Positions 49,999-58,342 of a stretch of DNA of 64,000 nucleotides are shown here, piece after piece. Positions within the stretch are counted from its first letter, which is position 1. Each line of letters begins with the position of its first letter. The notes under the pieces were generated by a model. That model did not search any database. It was not told where the DNA came from and saw nothing but the letters and a program-made list of their open reading frames with translations. The DNA comes from an uncultured Bradyrhizobium sp. (GTDB lineage: Bacteria; Pseudomonadota; Alphaproteobacteria; Rhizobiales; Xanthobacteraceae). The position numbers were made by a program, and so were the translations under genes. The stretch is from the NCBI RefSeq assembly GCF_936928535.1, contig NZ_CAKZHY010000169.1, forward strand, positions 62,001-126,000, written 5' to 3'.

Positions 49999-51333
49999 AT
50001 GCACAGGATTTTCAAATCACTCTTCTTCCAGGTCGTCGTCGCTCTCGCGCTCGGCATTGCGCTGGGCATGGCCTATCCAGGCACCGCCTTGCAGATGAAG
50101 CCGCTCGGTGACGGCTTCATCAAGCTGATCAAGATGCTGGTGCCGGTCATCGTGTTCTGCGTCGTGGTGCAGGGCATTTCGGCGGCCGGAGACCTTTCCA
50201 AGGTCGGGCGGGTCGGCATCCGCTCGCTGCTCTATTTCGAGATCGTCACCACCGTCGCTCTGATGTTCGGCATCGCGCTGGCCTATTATTTCCAGCCCGG
50301 CGCCGGAATGAACATCGATCCCTCGACGCTCGACGCCAAGGCGCTCAGCGGCTTCAGCCAGACCGCGGCCCAGGTCGCCGGCGGCGGCGTCTCCGAATTC
50401 CTGATGAAGCTGATCCCGTCGACGATCGTCGGCGCGTTCTCTTCCGGCGACGTCCTGCAGGTCCTGATCGTCTCGATCATGTTCGGCTGCGCCGTGTCAT
50501 TGTGCGGCGAGCGCGCAAGGCCGGTCGTCGATTTCATCGAGCGCGTCAACGAGATCATCTTCAAGATGATGAACTTCGTCGTCCGGCTCGCTCCTGTCGG
50601 CGTGTTCGGCGCGATCGCATTCACCGTCGGGAAGTACGGCATCGGTTCGCTCAAGCAGCTCGGCGGCCTCGTCGGGCTGTTCTACCTCGCGGTGGTGCTG
50701 TTCGTGGTGATCGTGCTCGGATCGATCATGCGGCTGTCCGGCTTCAGCCTGTTCAAACTGCTGGCATACTTGCGCGAGGAGCTGATGATCGTGCTCGGCA
50801 CGGCCGCGGGCGACAGCGTGCTGCCGCAGACCATGCGCAAGCTCGAGCTGCTCGGCATCAAGCGATCGACCGTCGGCCTCGTCATCCCGACCGGCTATTC
50901 GTTCAACCTCGATGCGTTCTCGATCTATTTGACCCTGGCGGCGGTGTTCATCGCGCAGGCGACCAACACGCCGCTGGCCATGGGTGACCTTCTGGCCATC
51001 CTCGGTGTCGCGCTGCTCACATCCAAGGGTGCCCATGGCGTTCCGGGTTCGGCCATCGTCGTCCTCGCCGCCACGCTGTCGGCCATCCCGGCCATCCCGG
51101 CGATCGGCCTCGTGCTGATCCTGTCTGTGGACTGGTTCATCGGCATCGCTCGCGCGCTCGGCAATTATGTCGGAAACTGCGTGGCGACGGTCGTTGTCGC
51201 CGCATGGGAAGGCGACCTCGATCGCGCCAAGGCGCATCGCATCCTGAACGGCGAGATCGATCCCCAGCGCGAGACGTTGCAAGCGGAGCCTGATGGTGCG
51301 GATGCTCCCGTTGCGGGTCTGCAACCGCTTTGA
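49999..51333 (+). CDS. dctA: DctA-type dicarboxylate:cation symporter
   Basis: This 444-aa transporter is of the DAACS family: FIKLIKMLVPVIVFCVVVQGI near the N-terminus, the serine-rich loop replaced by GTAAGDSVLPQTM, VIPTGYSFNLDAFSIYLTLAAVFIAQATNTPL and LLTSKGAHGVPGSAIVVLAATLSAIPAIP. These are the ion- and substrate-binding elements of DctA. GAGGAAA precedes the ATG. As the first gene before allA and allE it may import a ureide or a C4-dicarboxylate; the true substrate cannot be read. Confidence 0.93.
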   Translation: MHRIFKSLFFQVVVALALGIALGMAYPGTALQMKPLGDGFIKLIKMLVPVIVFCVVVQGISAAGDLSKVGRVGIRSLLYFEIVTTVALMFGIALAYYFQPGAGMNIDPSTLDAKALSGFSQTAAQVAGGGVSEFLMKLIPSTIVGAFSSGDVLQVLIVSIMFGCAVSLCGERARPVVDFIERVNEIIFKMMNFVVRLAPVGVFGAIAFTVGKYGIGSLKQLGGLVGLFYLAVVLFVVIVLGSIMRLSGFSLFKLLAYLREELMIVLGTAAGDSVLPQTMRKLELLGIKRSTVGLVIPTGYSFNLDAFSIYLTLAAVFIAQATNTPLAMGDLLAILGVALLTSKGAHGVPGSAIVVLAATLSAIPAIPAIGLVLILSVDWFIGIARALGNYVGNCVATVVVAAWEGDLDRAKAHRILNGEIDPQRETLQAEPDGADAPVAGLQPL

Positions 51334-51355
51334 ACGAGCAAACGCGAGGTTGACG

Positions 51356-51862
51356 ATGGCGACACTTTCGATTGAACCGCTGACGAAGCAGGCCTTCGCG
51401 CCGTTCGGCGAGGTGATCGAAACGGACGGGGCGATGCCCCTGTCGATCAACCAGGGTTTTGCCAAGCGCTTCAACGACCTCGCCGGGATCGACGTCGCCG
51501 CGGAAGGTGGACAGACCAACATCAGCTGGTTTGTCGCCTCCCTGCGTCCCGTGCCGATTGCCCTCCGCCTGATGGAGCGCCATCCGTTGGGGAGCCAGTT
51601 GTTCATGCCGCTGAACGGCGCGGATTGGCTGGTCGTCGTTTGCACCGACCCGCGCAAGCCTGAGAGCTATCGGGCGTTTGCGGCGACGGGTCATCAGGGC
51701 GTGAACTATGCGCGCAATTGCTGGCACCATCCGTTGCTGGTGCTCAAGCATGCAAGCCCGTTCCTCGTCGTCGACCGCAAGGGCGATGGCAACAATCTCG
51801 AAGAATATTGGCTGGACGAGACCCTGCAGCTCGATCTGATGCCTGGACACCACGAGGCCTGA
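51356..51862 (+). CDS. allA: Ureidoglycolate lyase AllA
   Basis: This 168-aa cupin-type lyase splits ureidoglycolate into glyoxylate and urea. Family segments are IEPLTKQAFAPFGEVIETDGAMPLSINQGFAKRFNDLA, ISWFVASLRPVPIALRLMERHPLGSQLFMPLNGADWLVVV, and NYARNCWHHPLLVL. The ATG at 51356 is chosen because the family begins at this point. It is 22 nt after dctA and 2 nt before allE. Confidence 0.94.
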   Translation: MATLSIEPLTKQAFAPFGEVIETDGAMPLSINQGFAKRFNDLAGIDVAAEGGQTNISWFVASLRPVPIALRLMERHPLGSQLFMPLNGADWLVVVCTDPRKPESYRAFAATGHQGVNYARNCWHHPLLVLKHASPFLVVDRKGDGNNLEEYWLDETLQLDLMPGHHEA

Positions 51863-51864
51863 CG

Positions 51865-52704
51865 ATGTCATCGCGAACCTATCACGTCCCGCAGGGCGGC
51901 CTGCCGCCGCAGACCGATCTTCTGAGCGGCCGCGCGGTGTTCACGACCGCCTACGCGGTCATTCCGAACAGCGTGCAGCGCGATATCGTCGTCAGCCATT
52001 TGCCGCATTGGGACAACACGCGCGTCTGGGTGCTGGCGCGACCACTCTCGGGATTCGCCGAGACGTTCTCGCATTACCTGATGGATATCGCGCCTGATGG
52101 CGGCAGCGACATCCCCGAGCCTGACAAAGACGCCGAAGGTGGGCTGTTCGTCGCAGGCGGGCAGGTCACGCTCACGCTGGCAGGCAAGGAGAGAGAGCTG
52201 AAGGCCGGCGGCTTCGCTTATGTGCCGCCCGGCTACAGCTGGAGCCTGCGCAATCGTGGCGAGGCGCCGGCGCAACTGCACTGGATCCGCAAGCTGTACC
52301 AGCGTGTGCCCGGTCTGGCCGAGCCCGATCCTGTAGTGACTAACGAGGATTCGATCGAGCCGGTCGCGATGCCTGATACCGAGGGGCGATGGGCCACCAC
52401 GCGCTTCATCGACCCCGCCGACATGCGCCATGACATGCACATCAACATCGTGACGTTCGAGCCGGGGGCAACGATCCCCTTCACCGAGACGCATGTGATG
52501 GAGCACGGGCTTTACGTGCTCGAGGGCAAGGCGGTTTACCGTCTTAACCGGGATTGGGTGGAGGTGGAGGCCGGCGACTATATGTGGCTACGCGCGTTCT
52601 GCCCGCAGGCCTGCTACGCCGGCGGCCCCGGTCGGTTCCGCTATCTGCTCTACAAGGACGTCAACCGGCACATGAACCTGCGCCAGGGCGCGCCGCTGAT
52701 CTGA
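51865..52704 (+). CDS. allE: (S)-ureidoglycine aminohydrolase AllE
   Basis: This 279-aa bicupin converts (S)-ureidoglycine to (S)-ureidoglycolate plus ammonia in the allantoin pathway. Both cupin halves are visible: GFAYVPPGYSWSLRN in the first and FEPGATIPFTETHVMEHGLYVLEGKAVYRLNRDWVEVEAGDYMWLRAFCPQACYAGG in the second, with the metal-binding Glu/His/Glu set (E..H..MEHGLYVLEG). Its product is the substrate of the upstream AllA. Confidence 0.94.
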   Translation: MSSRTYHVPQGGLPPQTDLLSGRAVFTTAYAVIPNSVQRDIVVSHLPHWDNTRVWVLARPLSGFAETFSHYLMDIAPDGGSDIPEPDKDAEGGLFVAGGQVTLTLAGKERELKAGGFAYVPPGYSWSLRNRGEAPAQLHWIRKLYQRVPGLAEPDPVVTNEDSIEPVAMPDTEGRWATTRFIDPADMRHDMHINIVTFEPGATIPFTETHVMEHGLYVLEGKAVYRLNRDWVEVEAGDYMWLRAFCPQACYAGGPGRFRYLLYKDVNRHMNLRQGAPLI

Positions 52705-52824
52705 TGCCGCTTGCGCCGGCGGCTCTCGCCTGCGCCCAGCCGGGCCTCATCCTGGCATTGCGCTTGCTCAGTCCTCACCAAAGCCAGGCCTCGGTGGAGA
52801 GGCCGTTTCAGGTTGAGGCAAGTG

Positions 52825-53073
52825 ATGCAGGAAGTGTCCCGTTCTGGTGCGGCTGGAGAACTCCGGCTCGATGGGTTAATCGCCGATTTGTGGTGGCGCG
52901 TTCGGCTGCTCAATACCGACATTCTCGAGGAGGAGGCCAAGGCGGGGGTGTTCGACGCGCAACAGCCGACCTATCCGCCGCTCGCGGCGAACCTTCGCGT
53001 GCGACGCGACAATCTGGTCGCGACGATCGGCATGCTCGAGCAGCGCGCGAAATCGACACACGAGGCGGCTTGA
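52825..53073 (+). CDS. Small hypothetical protein
   Basis: This 82-aa protein is mainly helical (LRLDGLIADLWWRVRLLNTDILEEEAKAGVFD, then NLRVRRDNLVATIGMLEQR), likely a helical hairpin. The ATG at 52825 is the most likely start; the frame opens at 52711. It is convergent to the pepsin-like protease gene and ends 27 nt before it. No family is recognised. Confidence 0.5.
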   Translation: MQEVSRSGAAGELRLDGLIADLWWRVRLLNTDILEEEAKAGVFDAQQPTYPPLAANLRVRRDNLVATIGMLEQRAKSTHEAA

Positions 53074-53100
53074 GAGCCAGCCTGACCAGGCGGTGTCAGC

Positions 53101-54336
53101 TCATGGCTTGAGCCTGGCAAAGCTGACGACGCCGAGGCCCTTGTTGACCGAGCGGTCGAATACGGTGAAGTAGTTGTTCATCAGCGGCAGCCCGAGAATG
53201 GACTGGCTGTCGCCTGTGTAGAAGACAAGCGTGGCATGGCCGGCTTTCGGCGCGTTGGTCTGCCAATAGGTCTGCGGCGTGACCTCCAGGGTGACGTCGT
53301 CGCCGAGTGCGCCTTCCAGGACGAAGGTCAATACCGGCCAGTCGGCCAGCTTGAGCTTGCTCATCGGCAGATACCCGGCGTGGATTTCATCTTCGAATCC
53401 GAGAGACTTGAACCGGGCGAGGACCTCCTTGAAGATGGGTGCGTTGAGATAGATCCCATTGGTGCCGCTGTCCACCATGGCGTTGGACGGGTCGCTGCTG
53501 GCCTTTGTCGGCGGAAGGACCGGGACAGGCGCGGTCTTGCCGACCGCAACCGACTTCAGATTGACGTTGTAATAGGTGTCGTGAACCACGCGCGCGACCT
53601 GGAAGGCGCCCTCGTAAAGATCCGTTTGCTCTTCTCCGCCTCCGAGAATGAGAAATCCGTTGTTGAGCGGATCGCTCGCGGGTTTCGCCGTCGTCTTGTT
53701 GACCATCGAGCGCAGCGTGTAGAAGGCGAACTTGTTGGCGACCAGGCCGGCAGCCTCGAGTTGCGAGAAATACGGTTCGATATAGGTGCGGTGGCCTTTC
53801 TGAATCTGGTTGTAGGTGTAGTGAGGCGGAATGGTCGGGCCCGGCATCGCGTAGGCGTCGTTGAGCCTGGTGTAGGCGAGACCGAGGATGCCGCCGTGTG
53901 ACTTTCCGAACATCTCCTCGGTCGCGTGATACGCGACCGCAGTATGGACCTTGGGCAGGACGAGAGGATGGGCGGAGTTGACGGTGATGTCGGTCAGCAC
54001 GATGCCGCCGACCCAGCGGCTGCGATCCTGGTAGGACACTTCCTGCCCGATCCTGGTGAGCTTGGCTGCGCTGTCCTTGGTGGGGTCGTAGAAATGGCCA
54101 TCCACCGCGAGCGTGCTGCTGCCAGTATCGAGCAGCACGTCGATCTCGACCTTCTTGCTGCCGACATAGATCCTGCCGCTATAGTCGCCGTCGTTGAGGA
54201 CGTTGGTGATCGGCATCCGTACCGTGGTCGCCGATATTTTCCCGCCAAGCGCCGCTGCGGCACTGAAGACAGGGTGGGTCAGTTGCGGAGCGACCAGGGA
54301 CTTCGGCAGGTAGGCGTTCGTCGTGGCTTTGGCCAT
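53101..54336 (-). CDS. Pepsin-like (family A1) aspartic protease
   Basis: This 411-aa protein has both catalytic motifs of bilobal pepsins: DTGSS with D70 and DSGTN with D289. Other A1 features are the flap region SYQDRSRWVGGIVLTDITV (Y102), GGILGLAY (148-155), GFLILGGGEEQTDLYEGAF and the C-terminal SILGLPLMNNYFTVFDRSVNKGLGVVSFA. Such enzymes are common in eukaryotes and rare in bacteria. No signal peptide or propeptide is obvious. An AGAGAGG site supports the ATG at 54336. Confidence 0.9.
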   Translation of the reverse strand: MAKATTNAYLPKSLVAPQLTHPVFSAAAALGGKISATTVRMPITNVLNDGDYSGRIYVGSKKVEIDVLLDTGSSTLAVDGHFYDPTKDSAAKLTRIGQEVSYQDRSRWVGGIVLTDITVNSAHPLVLPKVHTAVAYHATEEMFGKSHGGILGLAYTRLNDAYAMPGPTIPPHYTYNQIQKGHRTYIEPYFSQLEAAGLVANKFAFYTLRSMVNKTTAKPASDPLNNGFLILGGGEEQTDLYEGAFQVARVVHDTYYNVNLKSVAVGKTAPVPVLPPTKASSDPSNAMVDSGTNGIYLNAPIFKEVLARFKSLGFEDEIHAGYLPMSKLKLADWPVLTFVLEGALGDDVTLEVTPQTYWQTNAPKAGHATLVFYTGDSQSILGLPLMNNYFTVFDRSVNKGLGVVSFARLKP

Positions 54337-54442
54337 CGCGGACCTCTCTGGCGACATGTTGCGGCGTTGCCGCGCTCGATCAGTCTGTGGCGAAATTCTC
54401 GGTGGTTGCTGGCGGTCTGCTCCGCCGTCGAGGGGAGCTCAA

Positions 54443-54562
54443 ATGTTTCGTATCAATTTCGAGATCAAAATCGATCGTCCAAATGTCATCGGAACTGACA
54501 TCGCAACCCGCCGCAAGGCGGGCTGGAATGGTGTGGCCAGTCCCGAGGCTGCATCAGCATAA
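54443..54562 (+). other. Candidate 39-codon ORF with strong ribosome binding site
   Basis: GAGGGGAG ends 5 nt before the ATG at 54443, and the frame reads MFRINFEIKIDRPNVIGTDI... to a stop at 54562. It lies in the 319-nt gap between the protease and the kinase gene. Codon use is plausible, but no homolog comes to mind, so it could be chance. Nothing else is recognised in this gap. Confidence 0.3.
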
Positions 54563-54655
54563 AGCGGGAATTTGCGGGGCGCAACGTCAGCGCGACGAGA
54601 TGCGCCGCATATTGTTCAGATTGCAGTGCGGGCCATGGTCAGGAGATGGCGCCCC

Positions 54656-56767
54656 TTACCGCCCCGCCTTCGTCAGGTTCGAAAGGCTCGCCGCCAGCTC
54701 ATCGCTCCGGAACGGCTTTGTCAGCCGCGACACATCTGGCGTGATGCCCTCGTTATTGGCGTAGCCTGACACGACGAGGATCTGGAGCTCGGGGTCCTGA
54801 TTGCGCAACGCCAGCCCAAGATCTGTTCCGCTCATGCCCGGCATCAGGTGATCGGTGACCAGCAGGTTCGGCCGCAGGCCGTCCTTGACGCGCTGGAGTG
54901 CCTCCTCCGCGGAGTTCGCTTCGACGACCGTGTAGCCGAGCTCGCGCAGCATCTCGGCGGTGCTCATGCGCACCAGCGGCTCATCATCCACCAGTAGTGC
55001 CGTGCCGGCCGGCAGTGGTCGTAGCTCTGTTTGCGGGAGGGCATCGACCGCGCCCGCGGCTGCGTGGCTGACCGGTAGCCACAACTCAACTGTCGTGCCT
55101 GCCGCAACAGCGCTCTTGATCGTCAGCGCCCCGCCGAGCTGTGAAGCAAGACCATGGACCATCGAGAGGCCGAGACCGGTGCCTTGTCCAATGCCCTTGG
55201 TCGAAAAGAACGGCTCGACGGCGTGAGCCAGAGTCTCCTCGTCCATACCGATGCCGGTATCCGCAACCGAGATGCAGACATAGGTGCCCGGCGCAAGATC
55301 CGAGCCGTGTGCGTGCTCGAGCGTTCGGGACTCGAGCGTTCGGGACTTGGCCGAGATGCGCAACTTGCCGCCATCGGGCATGGCATCCCGGGCGTTCACG
55401 CTGAGATTCAGGATCGCCATTTCGATCTGGTTGGGGTCGGCCATCGCTTCCGGCAACCCTTCAGGCGTGTCCACCGTCACCTGGATCTGCGGTCCAGTCG
55501 TGCTGGCGATCAGCTCGCCCATGTCGGCAACGAGGCGGCCGATATCGACAGGAACGGCCTGAAGCGGTTGTCTGCGGGCGAAGGCAAGCAGGCGCTGCAC
55601 CAGTGTCTTGGCGCGCTCAGCCGCCTGCGCCGCGCCGGCGATCAGGCGATGCTCGCGCTCGCCGCCGATTCCCTTGCGCTGAAACATGTCGAGCAGGCCG
55701 ACGATCGGCGTCAGCAGATTGTTGAAATCATGCGCGACGCCGCCGGTGAGCTGGCCCATGGCCTCCATCTTCTGGGCCTGACGCAGCGCTTCCTCGGCCT
55801 GCGCCAGCCGCGCCTGCTCTTCCAGCCGATCCGTCAGGTCCGTCCCGGTCAGAAACGCGCCGATCCGCGTGCCGTCGGGCGCGCGCAGCGCCTCGAACTT
55901 CATCTCGTAGACGCGGCGGTCGAAACTGATGTCGCCGAACTCCTCGATGCTGGTGAAAGCTTCCCCGCCCAGCGCCCGACTCCAAAGGGCCTTCGCCGCA
56001 GCAAGATGCTCGGGCCGGTCGGCCAGGAATTCGTGCAGGGAATCGCCGACCTTCGGCCGCTTGCCGTAGATGCGCTGATAGGCGTCGGCACAGGACGCGT
56101 TGATCGCGAGCCAGCGATAGTCGAGATCGAGCGCCTGGATCTGCGCGTCGGTGGTTTCCACGATGGTGGCGAGCAAATGCCGTTCGGCGGTGCGCTCGGC
56201 CACGCGCTGTTCGAGCGTCGCGTTCAGCTCCCTGTAACGTGCTTCGCTGGCCCGCAGCTGCGTCTCGCCGACAACGCGCTCGGTCGTCTCGGAGACGATG
56301 CAGAGCACGCCGCCGACCGAACCGTCATCGTCAGGCACGGCCGAGTAGGACACATCCCAGTAACTCGTCTCGCCATAGCCATGGCGCTCGACATAGAAGG
56401 GACGATCCTTCGCCGCGAATGTCTTTCTCGTCAGGCGCACGCCCGATAACAGCGGTTCGAGATCGTCCCACAGCTCGCCCCAATTCTCGATCGCGGGCCG
56501 CCCGAGCGCGCGGGGATGATTGGCGCCAATGCCCGGCGCGTAGGCGTCGTTGTAGAGCGCGACATATTGGGGACCCCAGAACAGCACGATCTGGGCCTGT
56601 GCAGCCAGCAGCATGCTGACCGTCGTCTTGAGCGCCTGGGACCATTGGTTGGGCGGGCCGAGCGGGGAGTCCGACCAGTCGAGGGCGCGCATCATCGCGC
56701 CCAGCTCGCCTCCGTCGGAGAGGAAGCCCGCATCGATTGACTGCCGAGCAGATGTCTCCGACAGCAC
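54656..56767 (-). CDS. Hybrid sensor histidine kinase with PAS domains and receiver
   Basis: This 703-aa protein has an N-terminal PAS/GAF-like region (25-165: GPQYVALYNDAYAPGIGANHP), a coiled-coil linker, a PAS domain (about 200-315), the dimerisation H-box GGVAHDFNNLL with H346, the HATPase domain (N box NLSVNARDAM 454-463, DTGIGM 503-508, GTGLGL 529-534) and a C-terminal receiver with phospho-acceptor D639 in LLVTDHLMPGMSG. No transmembrane segment is seen, so it is cytosolic. A 15-bp tandem duplication repeats SRTLE at 475-484. Confidence 0.93.
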   Translation of the reverse strand: MLSETSARQSIDAGFLSDGGELGAMMRALDWSDSPLGPPNQWSQALKTTVSMLLAAQAQIVLFWGPQYVALYNDAYAPGIGANHPRALGRPAIENWGELWDDLEPLLSGVRLTRKTFAAKDRPFYVERHGYGETSYWDVSYSAVPDDDGSVGGVLCIVSETTERVVGETQLRASEARYRELNATLEQRVAERTAERHLLATIVETTDAQIQALDLDYRWLAINASCADAYQRIYGKRPKVGDSLHEFLADRPEHLAAAKALWSRALGGEAFTSIEEFGDISFDRRVYEMKFEALRAPDGTRIGAFLTGTDLTDRLEEQARLAQAEEALRQAQKMEAMGQLTGGVAHDFNNLLTPIVGLLDMFQRKGIGGEREHRLIAGAAQAAERAKTLVQRLLAFARRQPLQAVPVDIGRLVADMGELIASTTGPQIQVTVDTPEGLPEAMADPNQIEMAILNLSVNARDAMPDGGKLRISAKSRTLESRTLEHAHGSDLAPGTYVCISVADTGIGMDEETLAHAVEPFFSTKGIGQGTGLGLSMVHGLASQLGGALTIKSAVAAGTTVELWLPVSHAAAGAVDALPQTELRPLPAGTALLVDDEPLVRMSTAEMLRELGYTVVEANSAEEALQRVKDGLRPNLLVTDHLMPGMSGTDLGLALRNQDPELQILVVSGYANNEGITPDVSRLTKPFRSDELAASLSNLTKAGR
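55316..55345. repeat. 15-bp tandem duplication inside the kinase gene
   Basis: CTCGAGCGTTCGGGA occurs twice in direct succession (55316-55330 and 55331-55345), duplicating five residues between the N box and the DTGIGM motif of the ATPase domain. The frame is kept. Confidence 0.85.
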
Positions 56768-56936
56768 CGGACCCCCTCGCGACGCGTGACATGGGCATCT
56801 TTGCCCATTCGAGTCCGGATCTTGAGGACTCGCAACTCAAGCCCCACAACGCGCGGGGCAGCCTTCCGGTTCCATGACAGGTGTTTCGCGCCGGGCGTGT
56901 GCTATGGCTGCTGCGCGCAACGATGCGAGGTTCTCC

Positions 56937-57596
56937 ATGCTTCCCCTTCCCGCCGACATCTTCACCGAGCCCGAGGACGTCTCCCCGGACAGTCTTGCCA
57001 ATCTCGGGCCGCTCCGCCGGCTCGCCGGCACCTGGCAGGCCGACAAGGGCATCGACATCAATCCGAAGGCCGACGGGCCGGAGCGGCGAACGTTTATCGA
57101 GCACATCAGGATGGACCCGATCGATCCGCAGGCCAACGGGCCGCAGCTGTTCTATGGGCTGCGCTATCACATCCACATCAACACGCCCGAGGAAGACATC
57201 ACCTTCCACGACCAGGTCGGCTATTGGCTGTGGGAGGCTGCGACCGGGTTGATTATGCAGACGCTGGCGATCCCGCGCGGGCAGGTGCTGCTCGCCGCGG
57301 GGAAGGCCGGACCGGATGACAAAAAAATCTCCGTGACGGCGAAGCGCGGCGACACGAGTTACGGGATCTGCTCGACCGACTTCCTGGAACAAGCCTTCAG
57401 GACCGACAGTTACCGCTGCGATATCGCCTTCAACGACGACGGCAGCTGGAGCTATCAGATCCAGACCGAGCTGTTCGTCCGCGGAGCGCCGTTCATCCAT
57501 CACGACAGCAACACGTTGAAGCTGGTCGCGCCGCCCAAACCCAATCCGCTCGCGGTGATCGTGAACGATCGCGAGAAGGGCAACAAGCCGGCCTGA
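56937..57596 (+). CDS. FABP/heme-binding beta-barrel family protein (nitrobindin-like)
   Basis: This protein of about 219 aa has LANLGPLRRLAGTWQADKGIDINPKA near its start, FYGLRYHIHINTPEEDITFHDQVGYWLWEAATGLIMQTLAIPRGQVLLAAG in the middle, and the pattern GTW...FHDQ...GYWLWE of the DUF1794/nitrobindin-like ten-stranded barrel. The ligand is unknown. An in-frame ATG at 56904 is an alternative start. Confidence 0.78.
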   Translation: MLPLPADIFTEPEDVSPDSLANLGPLRRLAGTWQADKGIDINPKADGPERRTFIEHIRMDPIDPQANGPQLFYGLRYHIHINTPEEDITFHDQVGYWLWEAATGLIMQTLAIPRGQVLLAAGKAGPDDKKISVTAKRGDTSYGICSTDFLEQAFRTDSYRCDIAFNDDGSWSYQIQTELFVRGAPFIHHDSNTLKLVAPPKPNPLAVIVNDREKGNKPA

Positions 57597-57618
57597 GAAG
57601 CTGACGCGGAGAATCTTC

Positions 57619-58338
57619 ATGAAGCCCTACGTCATCTGTCTGATGCATTCGAGCCTTGATGGCCGCACCCATCCCAGCCGCTGGCGTCCGAAGGGCGCCG
57701 GGACCGACTGGTTCGAGAAGATTCATGACCAGCTCGGCGGCGATGCCTGGGTGATCGGCCGCGTCACCGGCTCCGAATTCGCCAAGGGCAAGCCCTATCC
57801 CGAAACGTCGGGCGAAAAATTTCCGCGCGAAAACTGGTTTGCGCGGCGCGATGCCGAGACTTCCAGTATCAAGACTTATGGCGTGGTGCTCGACGCGCAT
57901 GGCAAGATCGGGTGGGGCCGCTCCGATATCGGTGGCGATCCCATCGTCGTGGTGCTGACCGAGAGCGTGCCGGATTCGCATCTCGCCGGGCTGCGCAGTG
58001 AGGGCGTGTCCTACATATTTGCCGGCAAGTCCGAGATCGACCTCGTATTGACCGTCGAGATCCTCAATCGCGAGCTTGGCGTCAAGCGCTTGCTGGTCGA
58101 GGGAGGCGGTGTTGCCAATGGCGCATTCCTGCGCGCCGGTCTGATCGACGAATTCAACCTGATCCTCAGCCCCGCGATCGACGGCGCCAGGGGTGCGCCG
58201 TTCGTGTTCGATTCGGCCGAGTCCGATAGCGACAAGCGCGCGCCGCTCTGTGCGATGACGCTGGAGAGCACGCGGGATCTCGGTGGCGGCGTCCTGCTGC
58301 TGCGCTACCTGATCCAGAACGACCCCGCGCGCCAATAG
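57619..58338 (+). CDS. Dihydrofolate reductase/RibD-like family protein
   Basis: This 239-aa protein has the RibD C-terminal/DHFR-like fold: YVICLMHSSLDGRTHPSRWRPKG, AWVIGRVTGSEFA, and the NADPH-binding late segment LNRELGVKRLLVEGGGVANGAFLRAGLIDEFNLILSPAIDG. It is only the reductase half of RibD. It lies 22 nt after the barrel protein and 4 nt before the amine oxidase gene, so the three are probably co-transcribed. Confidence 0.87.
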   Translation: MKPYVICLMHSSLDGRTHPSRWRPKGAGTDWFEKIHDQLGGDAWVIGRVTGSEFAKGKPYPETSGEKFPRENWFARRDAETSSIKTYGVVLDAHGKIGWGRSDIGGDPIVVVLTESVPDSHLAGLRSEGVSYIFAGKSEIDLVLTVEILNRELGVKRLLVEGGGVANGAFLRAGLIDEFNLILSPAIDGARGAPFVFDSAESDSDKRAPLCAMTLESTRDLGGGVLLLRYLIQNDPARQ

Positions 58339-58342
58339 CAGC

